DNA of 64,000 nt from Zunongwangia atlantica 22II14-10F7 (GTDB lineage: Bacteria > Bacteroidota > Bacteroidia > Flavobacteriales > Flavobacteriaceae): NCBI RefSeq assembly GCF_002094855.1, contig NZ_ARYN01000001.1:186001-250000 (forward strand). Direction: 5' to 3'. The notes beneath the pieces are model-generated. The model was not told where the DNA came from. It did not search any database and saw nothing but the letters and a program-made list of their open reading frames with translations. Position 1 is the first letter of the stretch. Each line of letters starts with the position of its first letter. Below are positions 1-8,341 of this stretch, one piece after another. The position numbers were made by a program, and so were the translations under genes.

Positions 1-1
1 A

Positions 2-337
2 GATCACCAAACCAAATGTGTTTTTAACGGAAGTGTTTTGGGCAAAGCCTATAGTGCCAAAGCTATTCAGGAAAGGTGTTTACCGGAAAGGGTTTCAGGA
101 CAGGATTTGCTAAGGCATCCCGACCCGAAACAAACCATTGGGTTACAGCCACAGACTGCCGCTGCGGCAGAAACCAAAGAAGTTGATAAAGAATATCAAT
201 CTGTTTCCATATTAACAGGAAAAGAAAATGTATTGGAGGTGTTGACCCAGGCAGAAAACACCTCGAATTATTTACCTAATCAGCTTAAAAAGAAACGTAA
301 AAAGAAGAAAAAAAGAAACCTGAATAATAATCAGTAA
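2..337 (+). CDS. mobB: C-terminal end of MobB-type relaxase (partial)
   Basis: The reading frame is open to the left edge of the window, so only the last 111 residues are present. It begins DHQTKCVFNGSVLGKAYSAK, which resembles the tail of Bacteroidetes MobB relaxases (mobilisation nucleases that nick the transfer origin), followed by a low-complexity tail ending in a Lys-rich stretch. The catalytic part lies outside the window, so the call rests on this tail and on the mobC-like gene that starts 14 bases downstream, the usual order in Bacteroidetes mobilisable elements. An internal ATG at 38 is not a likely start, because coding similarity continues upstream of it. Confidence 0.72.
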   Translation, partial: DHQTKCVFNGSVLGKAYSAKAIQERCLPERVSGQDLLRHPDPKQTIGLQPQTAAAAETKEVDKEYQSVSILTGKENVLEVLTQAENTSNYLPNQLKKKRKKKKKRNLNNNQ

Positions 338-351
338 AAAAAATTAAAGCT

Positions 352-2343
352 ATGGCAATGCACACCGGAGAAAATGAACAGGCGCTGAGAAAGATACTGG
401 ATATGACCAGGCTCATCAGCATTTCCATTTTAATCATCCATTTCTATTACTACTGTTACAGGGCATTTGAAATATGGGGATGGAGCAGCACTTTTAGTGA
501 CCGTATTTTAAGCAATATTTATAAGACGGGATTATTCAGCAGTTTTCACAAATCGAAATTAATTGCACTTTGTTTTTTGGGTATATCCCTTTTAGGAGCC
601 AAAGGGAAAAAGGATGAGAAATTAAATAATAGAACAGCATTTGCTTATCTGATTACCGGACTGCTTATTTATTCTATCAGCTATCTGTGTATGAAGCTGA
701 ACATACCAATGGTGACCACTGCTATCCTGTATATGGCACTCACAGGAATAGGCTTTCTACTGGTATTGACGGGAGGAACTTTACTTTCCCGAATCATAAG
801 GGACAAACTCAATAACAAGGATATTTTTAATAAGGAAAATGAAACCTTTCCACAGGAAGAACGATTGCTGGAAAATGAATATTCCATTAACCTTCCTGCC
901 CAATATCAATTAAAGGATAAGCATCGGAAAAGTTGGGTCAATATCATTAATCCATTTCGGGCGATTATGGTATTGGGAACACCCGGTTCCGGAAAATCTT
1001 ACTTTGTCATACGCCATGTGATTACCCAGCATATTCGGAAAGGGTTTAGTATGTTCGTATATGACTTTAAGTTTGATGACCTTTCCAAAATAGCTTATAA
1101 CACCTGGCTTAAAAATCAACATCGATACATCAAGCCACCAGCATTTTATGTGATTAATTTTGATGATCTCACCCGGAGCCATCGATGCAATCCCTTGGAA
1201 CCTTCAGCTATGACCGATATTACCGATGCGGCAGAAAGTGCCCGTACCATTTTGATGGGGTTAAACAGGGAATGGATCAAACGTCAGGGAGACTTCTTTG
1301 TGGAATCTCCGATTAACTTTCTGACGGCTATTATCTGGTATCTGAAAAAATACAAGGATGGAGAATTTTGCACCTTGCCGCATGTAATAGAATTGATGCA
1401 GGTAGATTATGATAGCCTATTTTCTTTGCTTCGTACCGAAAAGGAAATTGAAGTACTGATAAATCCTTTTGTTAACGCTTATTTGAATGATGTCATGGAA
1501 CAATTGGAAGGCCAGATAGCTTCGGCAAAAGTGGCGATGGCAAGGCTTTCATCCCCGCATTTATGTTATGTGTTATCGGGAAATGATTTTAATCTGGATA
1601 TTAATAATCCTGATGATCCAAAGATTGTGTGTATGGGGAACAATCCGCAGAAAATACAAATTTATGGAGCGGTATTATCGCTTTATGTAAACCGATTAAT
1701 TAAGCTGGTGAACAAAAAAGGGAAGCTAAAGAGCAGCCTTATTTTTGATGAGTTCCCGACCATCTACCTGAACAATATGGACAGCCTGATCGCTACTGCA
1801 CGAAGCAATAAGGTTTCTACCTGTCTGGGCATTCAGGATTTTAGTCAGCTCCGCAAAGATTACGGCCGTGAACAGGCAGATGTGATTATGAATATTACTG
1901 GGAATATTGTTAGTGGTCAGGTGACAGGTGATACCGCTAAACAATTATCGGAACGCTTTGGTAAAATCATGCAGGACAGGGAAAGTTATTCCATCAACAG
2001 CGGAGATACCTCGATTAGTCGATCCAAACAATTGGAAGTAGCGATACCACCTTCCAAAATCTCAAGTTTAAGCTCTGGTGAATTTGTGGGCATGGTAACG
2101 GATAATCCTGATTGTAAGATTGACTTGAAAGCTTTCCATTGCGAGATTATCAATGACCATGATAGCCTTAAGCGTGAGGAACAAAATTACCAGGACATTG
2201 AAGTGATCCGAAAGTTGGATTCGGGCATGGTACAGCGGAATTATTTCCAAATCAAACAGGATATTCAAGATATTATCCAATCGGAAATGGAACGGTTACT
2301 AAATGATCCGGGACTGAGCCATTTGGTGGTGAGGAAAGGTTAA
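352..2343 (+). CDS. mobC: MobC conjugal transfer coupling ATPase (VirD4/TraG-like)
   Basis: This 663-residue protein has an N-terminal membrane part of about 150 residues with hydrophobic helices, including the YYYCYRAFE segment typical of the YWFCY domain found ahead of Bacteroidetes coupling proteins. A P-loop GTPGSGKS lies near residue 209, and a Walker B-like SSLIFDEFPTIY is followed by a TARSNKVSTCLGIQDFSQL region as in VirD4/TraG/TraD ATPases. Coupling proteins bring the relaxase-DNA complex to the type IV secretion channel at the inner membrane. The length is normal and the frame is intact. It follows the relaxase gene by 14 bases and is probably co-transcribed with it. No secretion-channel genes follow, so the element is either mobilised in trans or cut off here. 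Confidence 0.9.
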   Translation: MAMHTGENEQALRKILDMTRLISISILIIHFYYYCYRAFEIWGWSSTFSDRILSNIYKTGLFSSFHKSKLIALCFLGISLLGAKGKKDEKLNNRTAFAYLITGLLIYSISYLCMKLNIPMVTTAILYMALTGIGFLLVLTGGTLLSRIIRDKLNNKDIFNKENETFPQEERLLENEYSINLPAQYQLKDKHRKSWVNIINPFRAIMVLGTPGSGKSYFVIRHVITQHIRKGFSMFVYDFKFDDLSKIAYNTWLKNQHRYIKPPAFYVINFDDLTRSHRCNPLEPSAMTDITDAAESARTILMGLNREWIKRQGDFFVESPINFLTAIIWYLKKYKDGEFCTLPHVIELMQVDYDSLFSLLRTEKEIEVLINPFVNAYLNDVMEQLEGQIASAKVAMARLSSPHLCYVLSGNDFNLDINNPDDPKIVCMGNNPQKIQIYGAVLSLYVNRLIKLVNKKGKLKSSLIFDEFPTIYLNNMDSLIATARSNKVSTCLGIQDFSQLRKDYGREQADVIMNITGNIVSGQVTGDTAKQLSERFGKIMQDRESYSINSGDTSISRSKQLEVAIPPSKISSLSSGEFVGMVTDNPDCKIDLKAFHCEIINDHDSLKREEQNYQDIEVIRKLDSGMVQRNYFQIKQDIQDIIQSEMERLLNDPGLSHLVVRKG

Positions 2344-2660
2344 AATGATTTTTAAGAAGTCGGGGTGGCAGGAAACTTGCTGCCTTTCGGAAAGCCTATT
2401 ACCAGCCACTTTATATCTTCTCAGGAGGATATATTCACTGAATCATTCACTAAACTTAAAAGAACATCAAGACTTATATTATTTGATCGTCTTTGATGTT
2501 ATAAAGAACAAATTAAATTTATAGCTTTAATTTAAAGCGTTTTATAGTCATACCACTGTTACTGACCTCCTCCCTTAAAACCGAACTGTTTAAAAGTAGA
2601 TAATTCTTAATTGGAAAGCAGTTAATTTAGAATTAAAATGGACCACTACGATTAATCTTG
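2344..2660. other. Non-coding stretch after mobC with one hairpin
   Basis: No credible gene is seen. At 2463-2473 and 2489-2500 lie arms AACATCAAGAC and GTCTTTGATGTT that pair with one bulged base across a loop of about 15 bases. No T-run follows on either strand, so it is not a clear terminator. A weaker GGCAG/CTGCC hairpin lies near 2366-2383. Confidence 0.4.
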
Positions 2661-2978
2661 TTATGTATGGTTTCCGTTCGTACTTGTACAGTCCATTAAA
2701 TTCTGAAAGTGTTCAATAAAAAGGGCTAGGTGATATCCATCCAATAAAGCGTGATGTGCGTGAATAGATATAGGCATTGTTTTCTTATCCTTTTTATGTT
2801 CCACTTTTCCAAAAGATATTTTTGGACTACTGTCTGGGAAAGTAAAACTTCTTGCATGTGAAATACTGGTGAATCTCAACCATGGAATGGCGGAAAAATG
2901 AATAACATTCTCACCAGAAACAGCGGGAAGTAAGCTATTTGAATTTCTTACCCTCTCTGTTTCTTCGTATGCGTCCGT
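2661..2978 (-). pseudogene. cat: Truncated chloramphenicol acetyltransferase (C-terminal remnant)
   Basis: On the minus strand the frame is open from a stop at 2979-2981 down to a stop at 2661-2663. It encodes about 105 residues matching the C-terminal half of type A chloramphenicol acetyltransferases: a GENVIHFSAIPWLRFTSIS segment, SHARSF, and the catalytic motif HHALLDGYH with the His that deprotonates chloramphenicol. The N-terminal half (about 110 residues) is missing, and the frame is lost where the IS66 element begins. The active-site His is present but the trimer and substrate pocket would be incomplete, so the product should be inactive. It looks like a resistance gene broken by an insertion-sequence event. 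Confidence 0.82.
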
Positions 2979-3040
2979 CTAAGTGCATCTTTTCTGAGAA
3001 CCGTGTAGGTTATAATTTAGCGGTCTAAATATACTTAAAA

Positions 3041-3307
3041 ATGACCCGATCTTCTACCTCAGAAATGCGTAAGCTGGTCACCAGCTATTATGAATCAGGA
3101 CAAAGTCAAACGGCTTTTGCCCGTGACCATGGGATTAGCAAAGGAAAACTCTGCTATTGGGTAAACAAGTTTCTCAAGGAGGAAAGCAAAAAACCGGAAA
3201 AAAGCAATTTTGTTTCTTTATCAGCCAATCCTTCTACCACTCCAATATCCTCCAGGAGTATGCACATCCGTTTAGGGAATGGCGTAGAAATTGAAATTCC
3301 CCTGTAA
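3041..3307 (+). CDS. tnpA: IS66 accessory protein TnpA
   Basis: An 88-residue helix-turn-helix protein with the TnpA pattern: a short N-terminal helical region (RKLVTSYYESGQSQTAFARDHGISKGKLCYWVNKF) that fits a transposase-type HTH, and a C-terminal tail ending in the family-typical IRLGNGVEIEIP. In IS66 elements TnpA is needed with TnpB for efficient transposition, though its biochemical role is not settled. The stop codon overlaps the tnpB start by one base (TAATG), implying translational coupling. Confidence 0.88.
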   Translation: MTRSSTSEMRKLVTSYYESGQSQTAFARDHGISKGKLCYWVNKFLKEESKKPEKSNFVSLSANPSTTPISSRSMHIRLGNGVEIEIPL

Positions 3308-3660
3308 TGTTTGCTTTAAGCAGTTCCCTGAATTACCAGTTATATCTTCCTGGTACCGATATGCGTAAAAGCTTCGATGGGTTATGTGGGCTGGTCCTTG
3401 GAGAATTAGGCCATAGTCCCCAGGATGGTTCGGTCTATATTTTTATCAATAAAGCGCGCAATAAGGTCAAGTTACTGCATTGGCAGTCCGGGGGCTTTGT
3501 GTTGTACTATAAACGCCTGGAGCGTGGTACTTTTGAATTGCCCGATTACGATGAATCCGTGGGAGGACTCCAATTGGATTACACCCAACTGGTGATGCTC
3601 ATAGACGGGGTAGCCATCACCAATATTACCCGAAGAAAACGCTATAAAAAAGTCGGTTAA
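3307..3660 (+). CDS. tnpB: IS66 accessory protein TnpB
   Basis: The 117-residue product carries the IS66 Orf2/TnpB signature: an LYLPGTDMRKSFDGLCGLV-like start, a VYIFINKARNKVKLLHWQSGGF core and a C-terminal LMIDGVAI-type segment. The length is the normal size for the family. The start overlaps the tnpA stop. It is required with TnpA and TnpC for IS66 movement. The gene is intact, so any loss of mobility would have to come from the element ends. Confidence 0.93.
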   Translation: MFALSSSLNYQLYLPGTDMRKSFDGLCGLVLGELGHSPQDGSVYIFINKARNKVKLLHWQSGGFVLYYKRLERGTFELPDYDESVGGLQLDYTQLVMLIDGVAITNITRRKRYKKVG

Positions 3661-3702
3661 TTGCTGGTATATTTTTAACAAGGGTAGTATTTTAGCTGCC
3701 CG

Positions 3703-5178
3703 ATGACCTATCAGGAGCTACAAAAAGAGAACCAGCAACTTCGAGCGTCCAATGAAGCCTTTAAGGAGAAAATCTCCGCTATGGAGGTACAACTCGGGCA
3801 GCTCTATAAGCTGATTAAAGGCTTTAAATCGGAACGCTTTATTCCTGAAATTTTTGAGCAGCAACTATCACTTTTTTCTGAAAATTCAGATAAAACAGGG
3901 CAAATAGCCAGCCCTAAAGAAACCATCACCTATACCCGGGAAAAACAAAAACATCCTGGACGTGCTAGCCTGCGGGAACACCTTCCGGTGCGGGAAGTCA
4001 TTCTTGAACCCGAGGAAGATATAAGTACGCTGAAAAAAATAGGTGAGGAAGTTAGTGAAACCCTGGAATACACCCCAGCCAGCCTGGTTAAAAGACGGAC
4101 CATTCGTCCTAAATATACCAGGAAAGACCAGCAAGGGGTGGTAATCGCGCCACTTCCCACGCGTCCTATCGAAAAATCTATTGCCGAGGCCTGTTTACTG
4201 GCCTATATCCTGGTGAGCAAGTATGTTGACCACTTGCCATTCTATCGTCAGATCCAGCGTTTTAAACGAGAGTTTGGCTGGGAACCAGCCTCCAGTACTT
4301 TAAGTGACTGGATGTCGAGTTGTTGCCAGCTGTTGGAGCCCCTCTACAACACCTTGAAGCAAAAAATCCTTGAAGGCGGGTACATCCAGGCTGATGAAAG
4401 TCCGATAAAGGTGCTGGATAGTGATAAAAAAGGCAGCACACATCAAGGCTACCAATGGGTCTATCACGACCCCTTGCAAAAACTGGTGCTCTTTAATTAC
4501 CGGAAAGGACGTGGACAACATGGTCCCAAAGAACTCCTTGATGGGTATAAGGGTTACGTCCAATGTGATGGTTACACGGTGTATGATAAAATCGGGTTAG
4601 ATCCTGATATTATTATGGCCGGTTGCCTGGTGCATGCCAGACGAAAATTTGTGGATGCCCGGGACCAGGATAAAGCAAGGGCAGAAAAAGCACTAGCTAT
4701 ATTTAGTGAAATTTATAGGGAGGAACAAGCGATCAAAGCAGGAGCAGCCGGGAATGCAGAGATGCGAAAGGAACTAAGATTACAAAAGGTGCTACCGCTA
4801 CTGCAACAGATCAAAACCTGGATCCAGGAAGAACAGTTTAAGGTGTTGCCCAAAAGTGCCATGGGAAAAGCCATGACCTACTTCATAAATCAATACCCTA
4901 AGTTCGAGGTGATCTTTGAAGATGGTAGGATCGAATTGGATAATAATCAAATTGAGAATTCCATAAGAGCATTGGCTCTCGGCCGAAAAAATTTCCTCTT
5001 CGCAGGCTCTCACAAGGCTGCACAAGATGCAGCTATGTTATATTCCTTCTTTGGGAGTTGTAAAATGCATGGTGTGAATCCCCAGGAGTGGTTAGAGGAT
5101 ACCCTGCAAAGAATACCTGATCATAGCATCCAAAAACTGGAGGAGTTACTACCGGGGTATAAAAAAGCATCATTATGA
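3703..5178 (+). CDS. tnpC: IS66-family transposase TnpC
   Basis: A full-length 491-residue DDE transposase. Domains in order: an N-terminal coiled-coil (residues 1-45, QELQKENQQLRASNEAF), an IS66 zinc-binding-like linker region, the IS66 catalytic core with YIQADESPIKVL and YVQCDGYTVYDKIG segments (the D residues fit the first two acidic positions) and a C-terminal NNQIENSIRALALGRKNFLFAGS block (the N and E residues belong to the last catalytic motif), followed by the IS66 C-terminal domain with LEDTLQRIP. No internal stops. It is separated from tnpB by 42 bases, and its stop overlaps the next ORF by four bases (ATGA). Confidence 0.95.
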   Translation: MTYQELQKENQQLRASNEAFKEKISAMEVQLGQLYKLIKGFKSERFIPEIFEQQLSLFSENSDKTGQIASPKETITYTREKQKHPGRASLREHLPVREVILEPEEDISTLKKIGEEVSETLEYTPASLVKRRTIRPKYTRKDQQGVVIAPLPTRPIEKSIAEACLLAYILVSKYVDHLPFYRQIQRFKREFGWEPASSTLSDWMSSCCQLLEPLYNTLKQKILEGGYIQADESPIKVLDSDKKGSTHQGYQWVYHDPLQKLVLFNYRKGRGQHGPKELLDGYKGYVQCDGYTVYDKIGLDPDIIMAGCLVHARRKFVDARDQDKARAEKALAIFSEIYREEQAIKAGAAGNAEMRKELRLQKVLPLLQQIKTWIQEEQFKVLPKSAMGKAMTYFINQYPKFEVIFEDGRIELDNNQIENSIRALALGRKNFLFAGSHKAAQDAAMLYSFFGSCKMHGVNPQEWLEDTLQRIPDHSIQKLEELLPGYKKASL

Positions 5179-5417
5179 GTAAAGAAGAGACCAAGGCTAA
5201 AGAAACATTGTTAATAGACCTTACAAGAACATTCTGTATTCAGGAAATAAATGAAGAGTATGCTGCGCTCTGTGAGAAACTTATTAAGAAAATGGGCAGA
5301 AAAAGAGAAGTCCCTTTTAAAAGAGGAAAGCCCGAGATATGGGCCGCTGCAGTGATTTCTACTATAGGCTCAATAAATTTCCTGTTTGATAAATCCTTTG
5401 AACCTTATTTTAAATGA
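5175..5417 (+). pseudogene. DUF6398-like protein, 3'-truncated
   Basis: The 80-residue ORF overlaps the tnpC stop by four bases and contains the DUF6398 pattern: an NEEYAALCEKLIKKMGRKRE segment, then FKRGKPEIWAAAVISTIGSINFLFD. Family members continue for some 40 more residues after the FLFD motif, whereas this one stops almost at once, exactly where the opposite-strand MFS gene is also cut. I read it as a gene travelling with the IS66 element, perhaps a passenger gene, that lost its 3' end in the event that also truncated the MFS gene. The function of DUF6398 is unknown. Confidence 0.6.
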
Positions 5418-5920
5418 AGGTCAGTTTGAGACAGAAAGCCACCAATGACAGGGCCAAAAATAACACCAGAGCTAATGGCAACACCCGACCAACCCATTAT
5501 TTTTGTTCTTCGTTTTTCAGAAGTAATGTCGCTCAAATATGCGTTGCTAACTGGAATAACTGATGACGTGAAAATACCACCAAAGATGCGAGCAACATAT
5601 AGCATCGTCAATGATGTAGCAAGACCGGTAAGTAATTGCATAATTACAAAGCCGATTAGCCCAACAATGATAATTGGTTTACGTCCATATCTATCTGAAA
5701 GCTTTCCCCATACCACAACAAAAATTAATTGAAATAATGGATAAATGCTTGTAAGCAGTCCAATATGGAAGTTGATTAAATCGGTATCAAGATTGTCTTT
5801 TAAAGCTAATCTTTCGGTATAGTAAGGAAGGGTTGGCAATAATATACCATAGCCCAACATCACTACAAATAAACTCAACAGGATTAAAAATATCCTGTTG
5901 AGTTTTTCTTTTCTTTCCAT
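5405..5920 (-). pseudogene. MFS transporter, truncated after about 170 residues
   Basis: Only the N-terminal part of a major-facilitator protein remains: five or six hydrophobic helices, with the loop 2-3 signature GKLSDRYGRKP near residues 72-82 and the TM5 motif-C-like GVIFGPVIGG near residues 152-161. Full-length members have about 400 residues and 12 helices. The frame ends in SQTDLHLK followed by a stop created at the junction with the DUF6398 fragment. The start codon follows directly on the stop of the copper ATPase gene (TAAATG). Substrate unknown; such genes often encode drug efflux. The product is almost certainly non-functional. Confidence 0.82.
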
Positions 5921-8023
5921 TTATTTTTTACCGATTTTTCTTTTTAACAATTGTGCATTAATGGCCACTATAATGGTGCTCAAACTCATAAATACAGCTC
6001 CAACGGCAGGTCCTAAAACAAAGCCTGAAGAATATAGTACGCCAGCTGCTAAAGGAATAGCCACTACATTATATCCCGTAGCCCAGATTAGATTCTGAAT
6101 CATTTTGTTATAGGTCGCTTTTCCGAATAGAATTAGATTGGCAATATCCTGTGGATTGCTATTTACCAAAATAATATCGGCAGTTTCAGCAGCCACATCT
6201 GTTCCGGAACCAACGGCAATACCAACATCAGCTTTTGCAAGTGCAGGCGCATCGTTTACACCATCGCCAGTCATAGCCACAAATTCTCCTTTGTTTTGTA
6301 ACTTTTCTACAATTTCTACCTTTTGATGTGGCAGCACTTCAGCATAGTAACCATCCAAGCCAAGCTTATCACTTACAGCTTTGGCTGTTTTTTCGTTATC
6401 TCCTGTTGCCATCAAAACTTTAATGTTATTCTTTTTAAAGACTTTTATGGCTTCGGCAGATTCTGGTCGTATTTCATCGGCAAGAGCAATGTAACCAGCT
6501 AATTTTCCATCAATCAAGACAAAAACAACTGTTTCAGCGGCATCACTGTATGCGTCTTCGGGAATAGTGATTTTTTCATCCCTTAAAAAACCAGGACTAA
6601 CCACTTTTACTTGCTTACCTTCTACATTGGCCTCAACGCCTTTACCTGTAATTGCATTAAAGTTTTCAGGCTTTGGGATGGTCATATTATCTTCTTTGAC
6701 TTTTTTAATAATACCTACGGCGATAGGATGTTCCGAACTTTGTTCCAATGCACTCGAAAGCCTTAAAATTTCTTCAGATGAATAAGTTTCGCTAACAGAC
6801 TCAATTCGAGTAACGCCAAAATCGCCTTTGGTCAATGTTCCCGTTTTATCAAACAATAAAGCTGATATTTTTCGGGATTCTTCAAAAGCTGTCCTATTTC
6901 GAATTAATAACCCGTTTTGAGCTGAAACAGCAGTAGAAATAGCAACCACAAGTGGTATGGCAAGACCTAATGCGTGTGGACAAGCAATGACCATAACGGT
7001 AACCATTCTTTCTAAAGCATAGACAAATGGAAAGCCTAAAATCAGCCATACCGCTAATGTTCCAAAACCAATACCTAATGCGATATAGGTAAGCCATTTT
7101 GCAGCTCTATCCGAGAGGTTTTGCATTTTTGATTTGGTTTTTTGCGCTTCTTCGACCATTTTGATGACCTTGTTGAGATAGCTATCTTTTCCAGTATGCT
7201 CAACCTTTACTTTTAAGGTACTGTTACCATTTACCGAACCACCAATAACCTTATCGTTTTCATCTTTTTTTACAGGTTTGGATTCGCCTGTAAGCATAGA
7301 TTCGTTCAGGTAACTTGAACCGTCTACTATAATCCCATCAGCAGGAACTTTTTCACCTGGTTTAACCAAAATCACATCATCTTTTAACAAATCTTCCAAC
7401 GGAATATCTTCTATGGTATCATCCTTTACCCTATGCGCTTCCGCAGGCATCATACTTACCAGTAACTGTAAAGCTTTTGACGCACCTAACACACTTTTCA
7501 TTTCTATCCAATGACCAAGCAACATTATGGCTATAAGTGTTGATAGCTCCCAGAAAAAGTCTTCGCCTCTTAAGCCAAATACGGTCGCGGTGCTATAAAA
7601 ATAAGCTACAGAAATTGCCATAGAAATCAAGGTCATCATTCCTGGCGCACCTTTTTTGATTTCAGACCAGAATCCTTTTAAAAATGGCCAACCACCATAG
7701 AAATATACGATTGTGGAAACTGCAAAAAGGATATATGGATTTCCGGGAAGCAAAAACTCATATCCAAAAAAGTCCTGAATCATCGGCGAGAAGAACAGTA
7801 TGGGAATAGTAAGTACAAGGGTTACCCAAAACCGTTTTCTAAAATCGGCAATCATCATTTTATGATGGTCGTGCCCGTGTTCTCCGTGCCCTGGATTGTG
7901 GCCAGAATGGTCTCCACCTTTGTGGTTCATTTTAGAATGGTCTTCTTTTTTGTGTTTCATCTTCGAATGGTCCATTTTAGAATGGTCCATTTCATCGTGA
8001 TTGTGGTGTTCGTGATTTTCCAT
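5921..8023 (-). CDS. copB: Copper-exporting P-type ATPase, CPH (CopB/P1B-3) type
   Basis: A 700-residue P1B ATPase that pumps copper out of the cytoplasm across the inner membrane. The first 57 or so residues are a His/Met-rich tail with repeated DHSKM units in place of an HMA domain. About eight membrane helices follow. The ion-binding motif in TM6 is ACPHALGLAIP (CPH, near residue 348) rather than CPC, marking the P1B-3 class reported for Cu(II)/Cu(I). The actuator motif LTGES, the phosphorylation site DKTGTLTKG (Asp near residue 392) and MTGDGVNDAPALAKADVG are all present. It is the first of the accessory minus-strand genes after the IS66 scar and abuts the broken MFS gene. Confidence 0.95.
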   Translation of the reverse strand: MENHEHHNHDEMDHSKMDHSKMKHKKEDHSKMNHKGGDHSGHNPGHGEHGHDHHKMMIADFRKRFWVTLVLTIPILFFSPMIQDFFGYEFLLPGNPYILFAVSTIVYFYGGWPFLKGFWSEIKKGAPGMMTLISMAISVAYFYSTATVFGLRGEDFFWELSTLIAIMLLGHWIEMKSVLGASKALQLLVSMMPAEAHRVKDDTIEDIPLEDLLKDDVILVKPGEKVPADGIIVDGSSYLNESMLTGESKPVKKDENDKVIGGSVNGNSTLKVKVEHTGKDSYLNKVIKMVEEAQKTKSKMQNLSDRAAKWLTYIALGIGFGTLAVWLILGFPFVYALERMVTVMVIACPHALGLAIPLVVAISTAVSAQNGLLIRNRTAFEESRKISALLFDKTGTLTKGDFGVTRIESVSETYSSEEILRLSSALEQSSEHPIAVGIIKKVKEDNMTIPKPENFNAITGKGVEANVEGKQVKVVSPGFLRDEKITIPEDAYSDAAETVVFVLIDGKLAGYIALADEIRPESAEAIKVFKKNNIKVLMATGDNEKTAKAVSDKLGLDGYYAEVLPHQKVEIVEKLQNKGEFVAMTGDGVNDAPALAKADVGIAVGSGTDVAAETADIILVNSNPQDIANLILFGKATYNKMIQNLIWATGYNVVAIPLAAGVLYSSGFVLGPAVGAVFMSLSTIIVAINAQLLKRKIGKK

Positions 8024-8041
8024 TATTGTCTTGTTTAAGTG

Positions 8042-8335
8042 TTATCGTAATTTTTTTCTCATAGCTTCCGAAATGTTTTCGGCATAGACGCCATAGGCAT
8101 CTACCAAAAGTCCTTTAATCCCATTTTTTGATGAAATAGCATAAAGCACACTATTATCGTCGGTACTGCTCATACCCTCAAAACGATGCATCTCGTCAAC
8201 ATTAAAATCTTCTGGGTGTATTTCAATTTTTAGTGAGGCACACTCCAAACATTCTGGTTTTAGGTTAAAATCATATGTATAGCCATTTCCCTGTAAATCG
8301 TTTATGGCTTCAGAAAGTGTATCGTAATTTTTCAT
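8042..8335 (-). CDS. Small conserved protein next to PRPP synthetase (function unknown)
   Basis: A 97-residue acidic soluble protein with conserved-looking features: YDTLSEAINDLQGNGY at the start, a central CLECASL Cys pair, HPEDFNVDEMHRFEGMSS and a terminal GIKGLLVDAYGVYAE. I recall that close homologues in Bacteroidetes databases often carry the name phosphoribosylpyrophosphate synthetase, but it has no PRPP loop and is a third of the size needed, so that label is very probably transferred from a neighbour. The CxxC spacing (CLEC) could bind a metal. Its place between the copper ATPase and the PRPP synthetase cassette gives no firm function. Confidence 0.7.
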   Translation of the reverse strand: MKNYDTLSEAINDLQGNGYTYDFNLKPECLECASLKIEIHPEDFNVDEMHRFEGMSSTDDNSVLYAISSKNGIKGLLVDAYGVYAENISEAMRKKLR

Positions 8336-8341
8336 CTGTCT

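Larger units (their letters stand above)
2979..5417 (+). mobile_element. IS66-family insertion sequence (ends not resolved)
   Basis: Three consecutive plus-strand genes, tnpA-tnpB-tnpC, are the diagnostic set of IS66 elements, and a fourth partial ORF overlaps the tnpC stop. The left limit is placed where similarity to chloramphenicol acetyltransferase ends (about 2979). The right limit is where a DUF6398-like ORF runs into the truncated MFS gene (about 5405-5417). I could not find convincing terminal inverted repeats or an 8-base target duplication, and the genes on the two sides are different, so this is probably an IS with an adjacent deletion rather than a simple insertion. Confidence 0.75.

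Noticed and set aside
8042-8335. Naming the 97-residue protein as PRPP synthetase
   Set aside because: No PRPP loop, kinase fold or proper length; the real enzyme is at 8983-9876.
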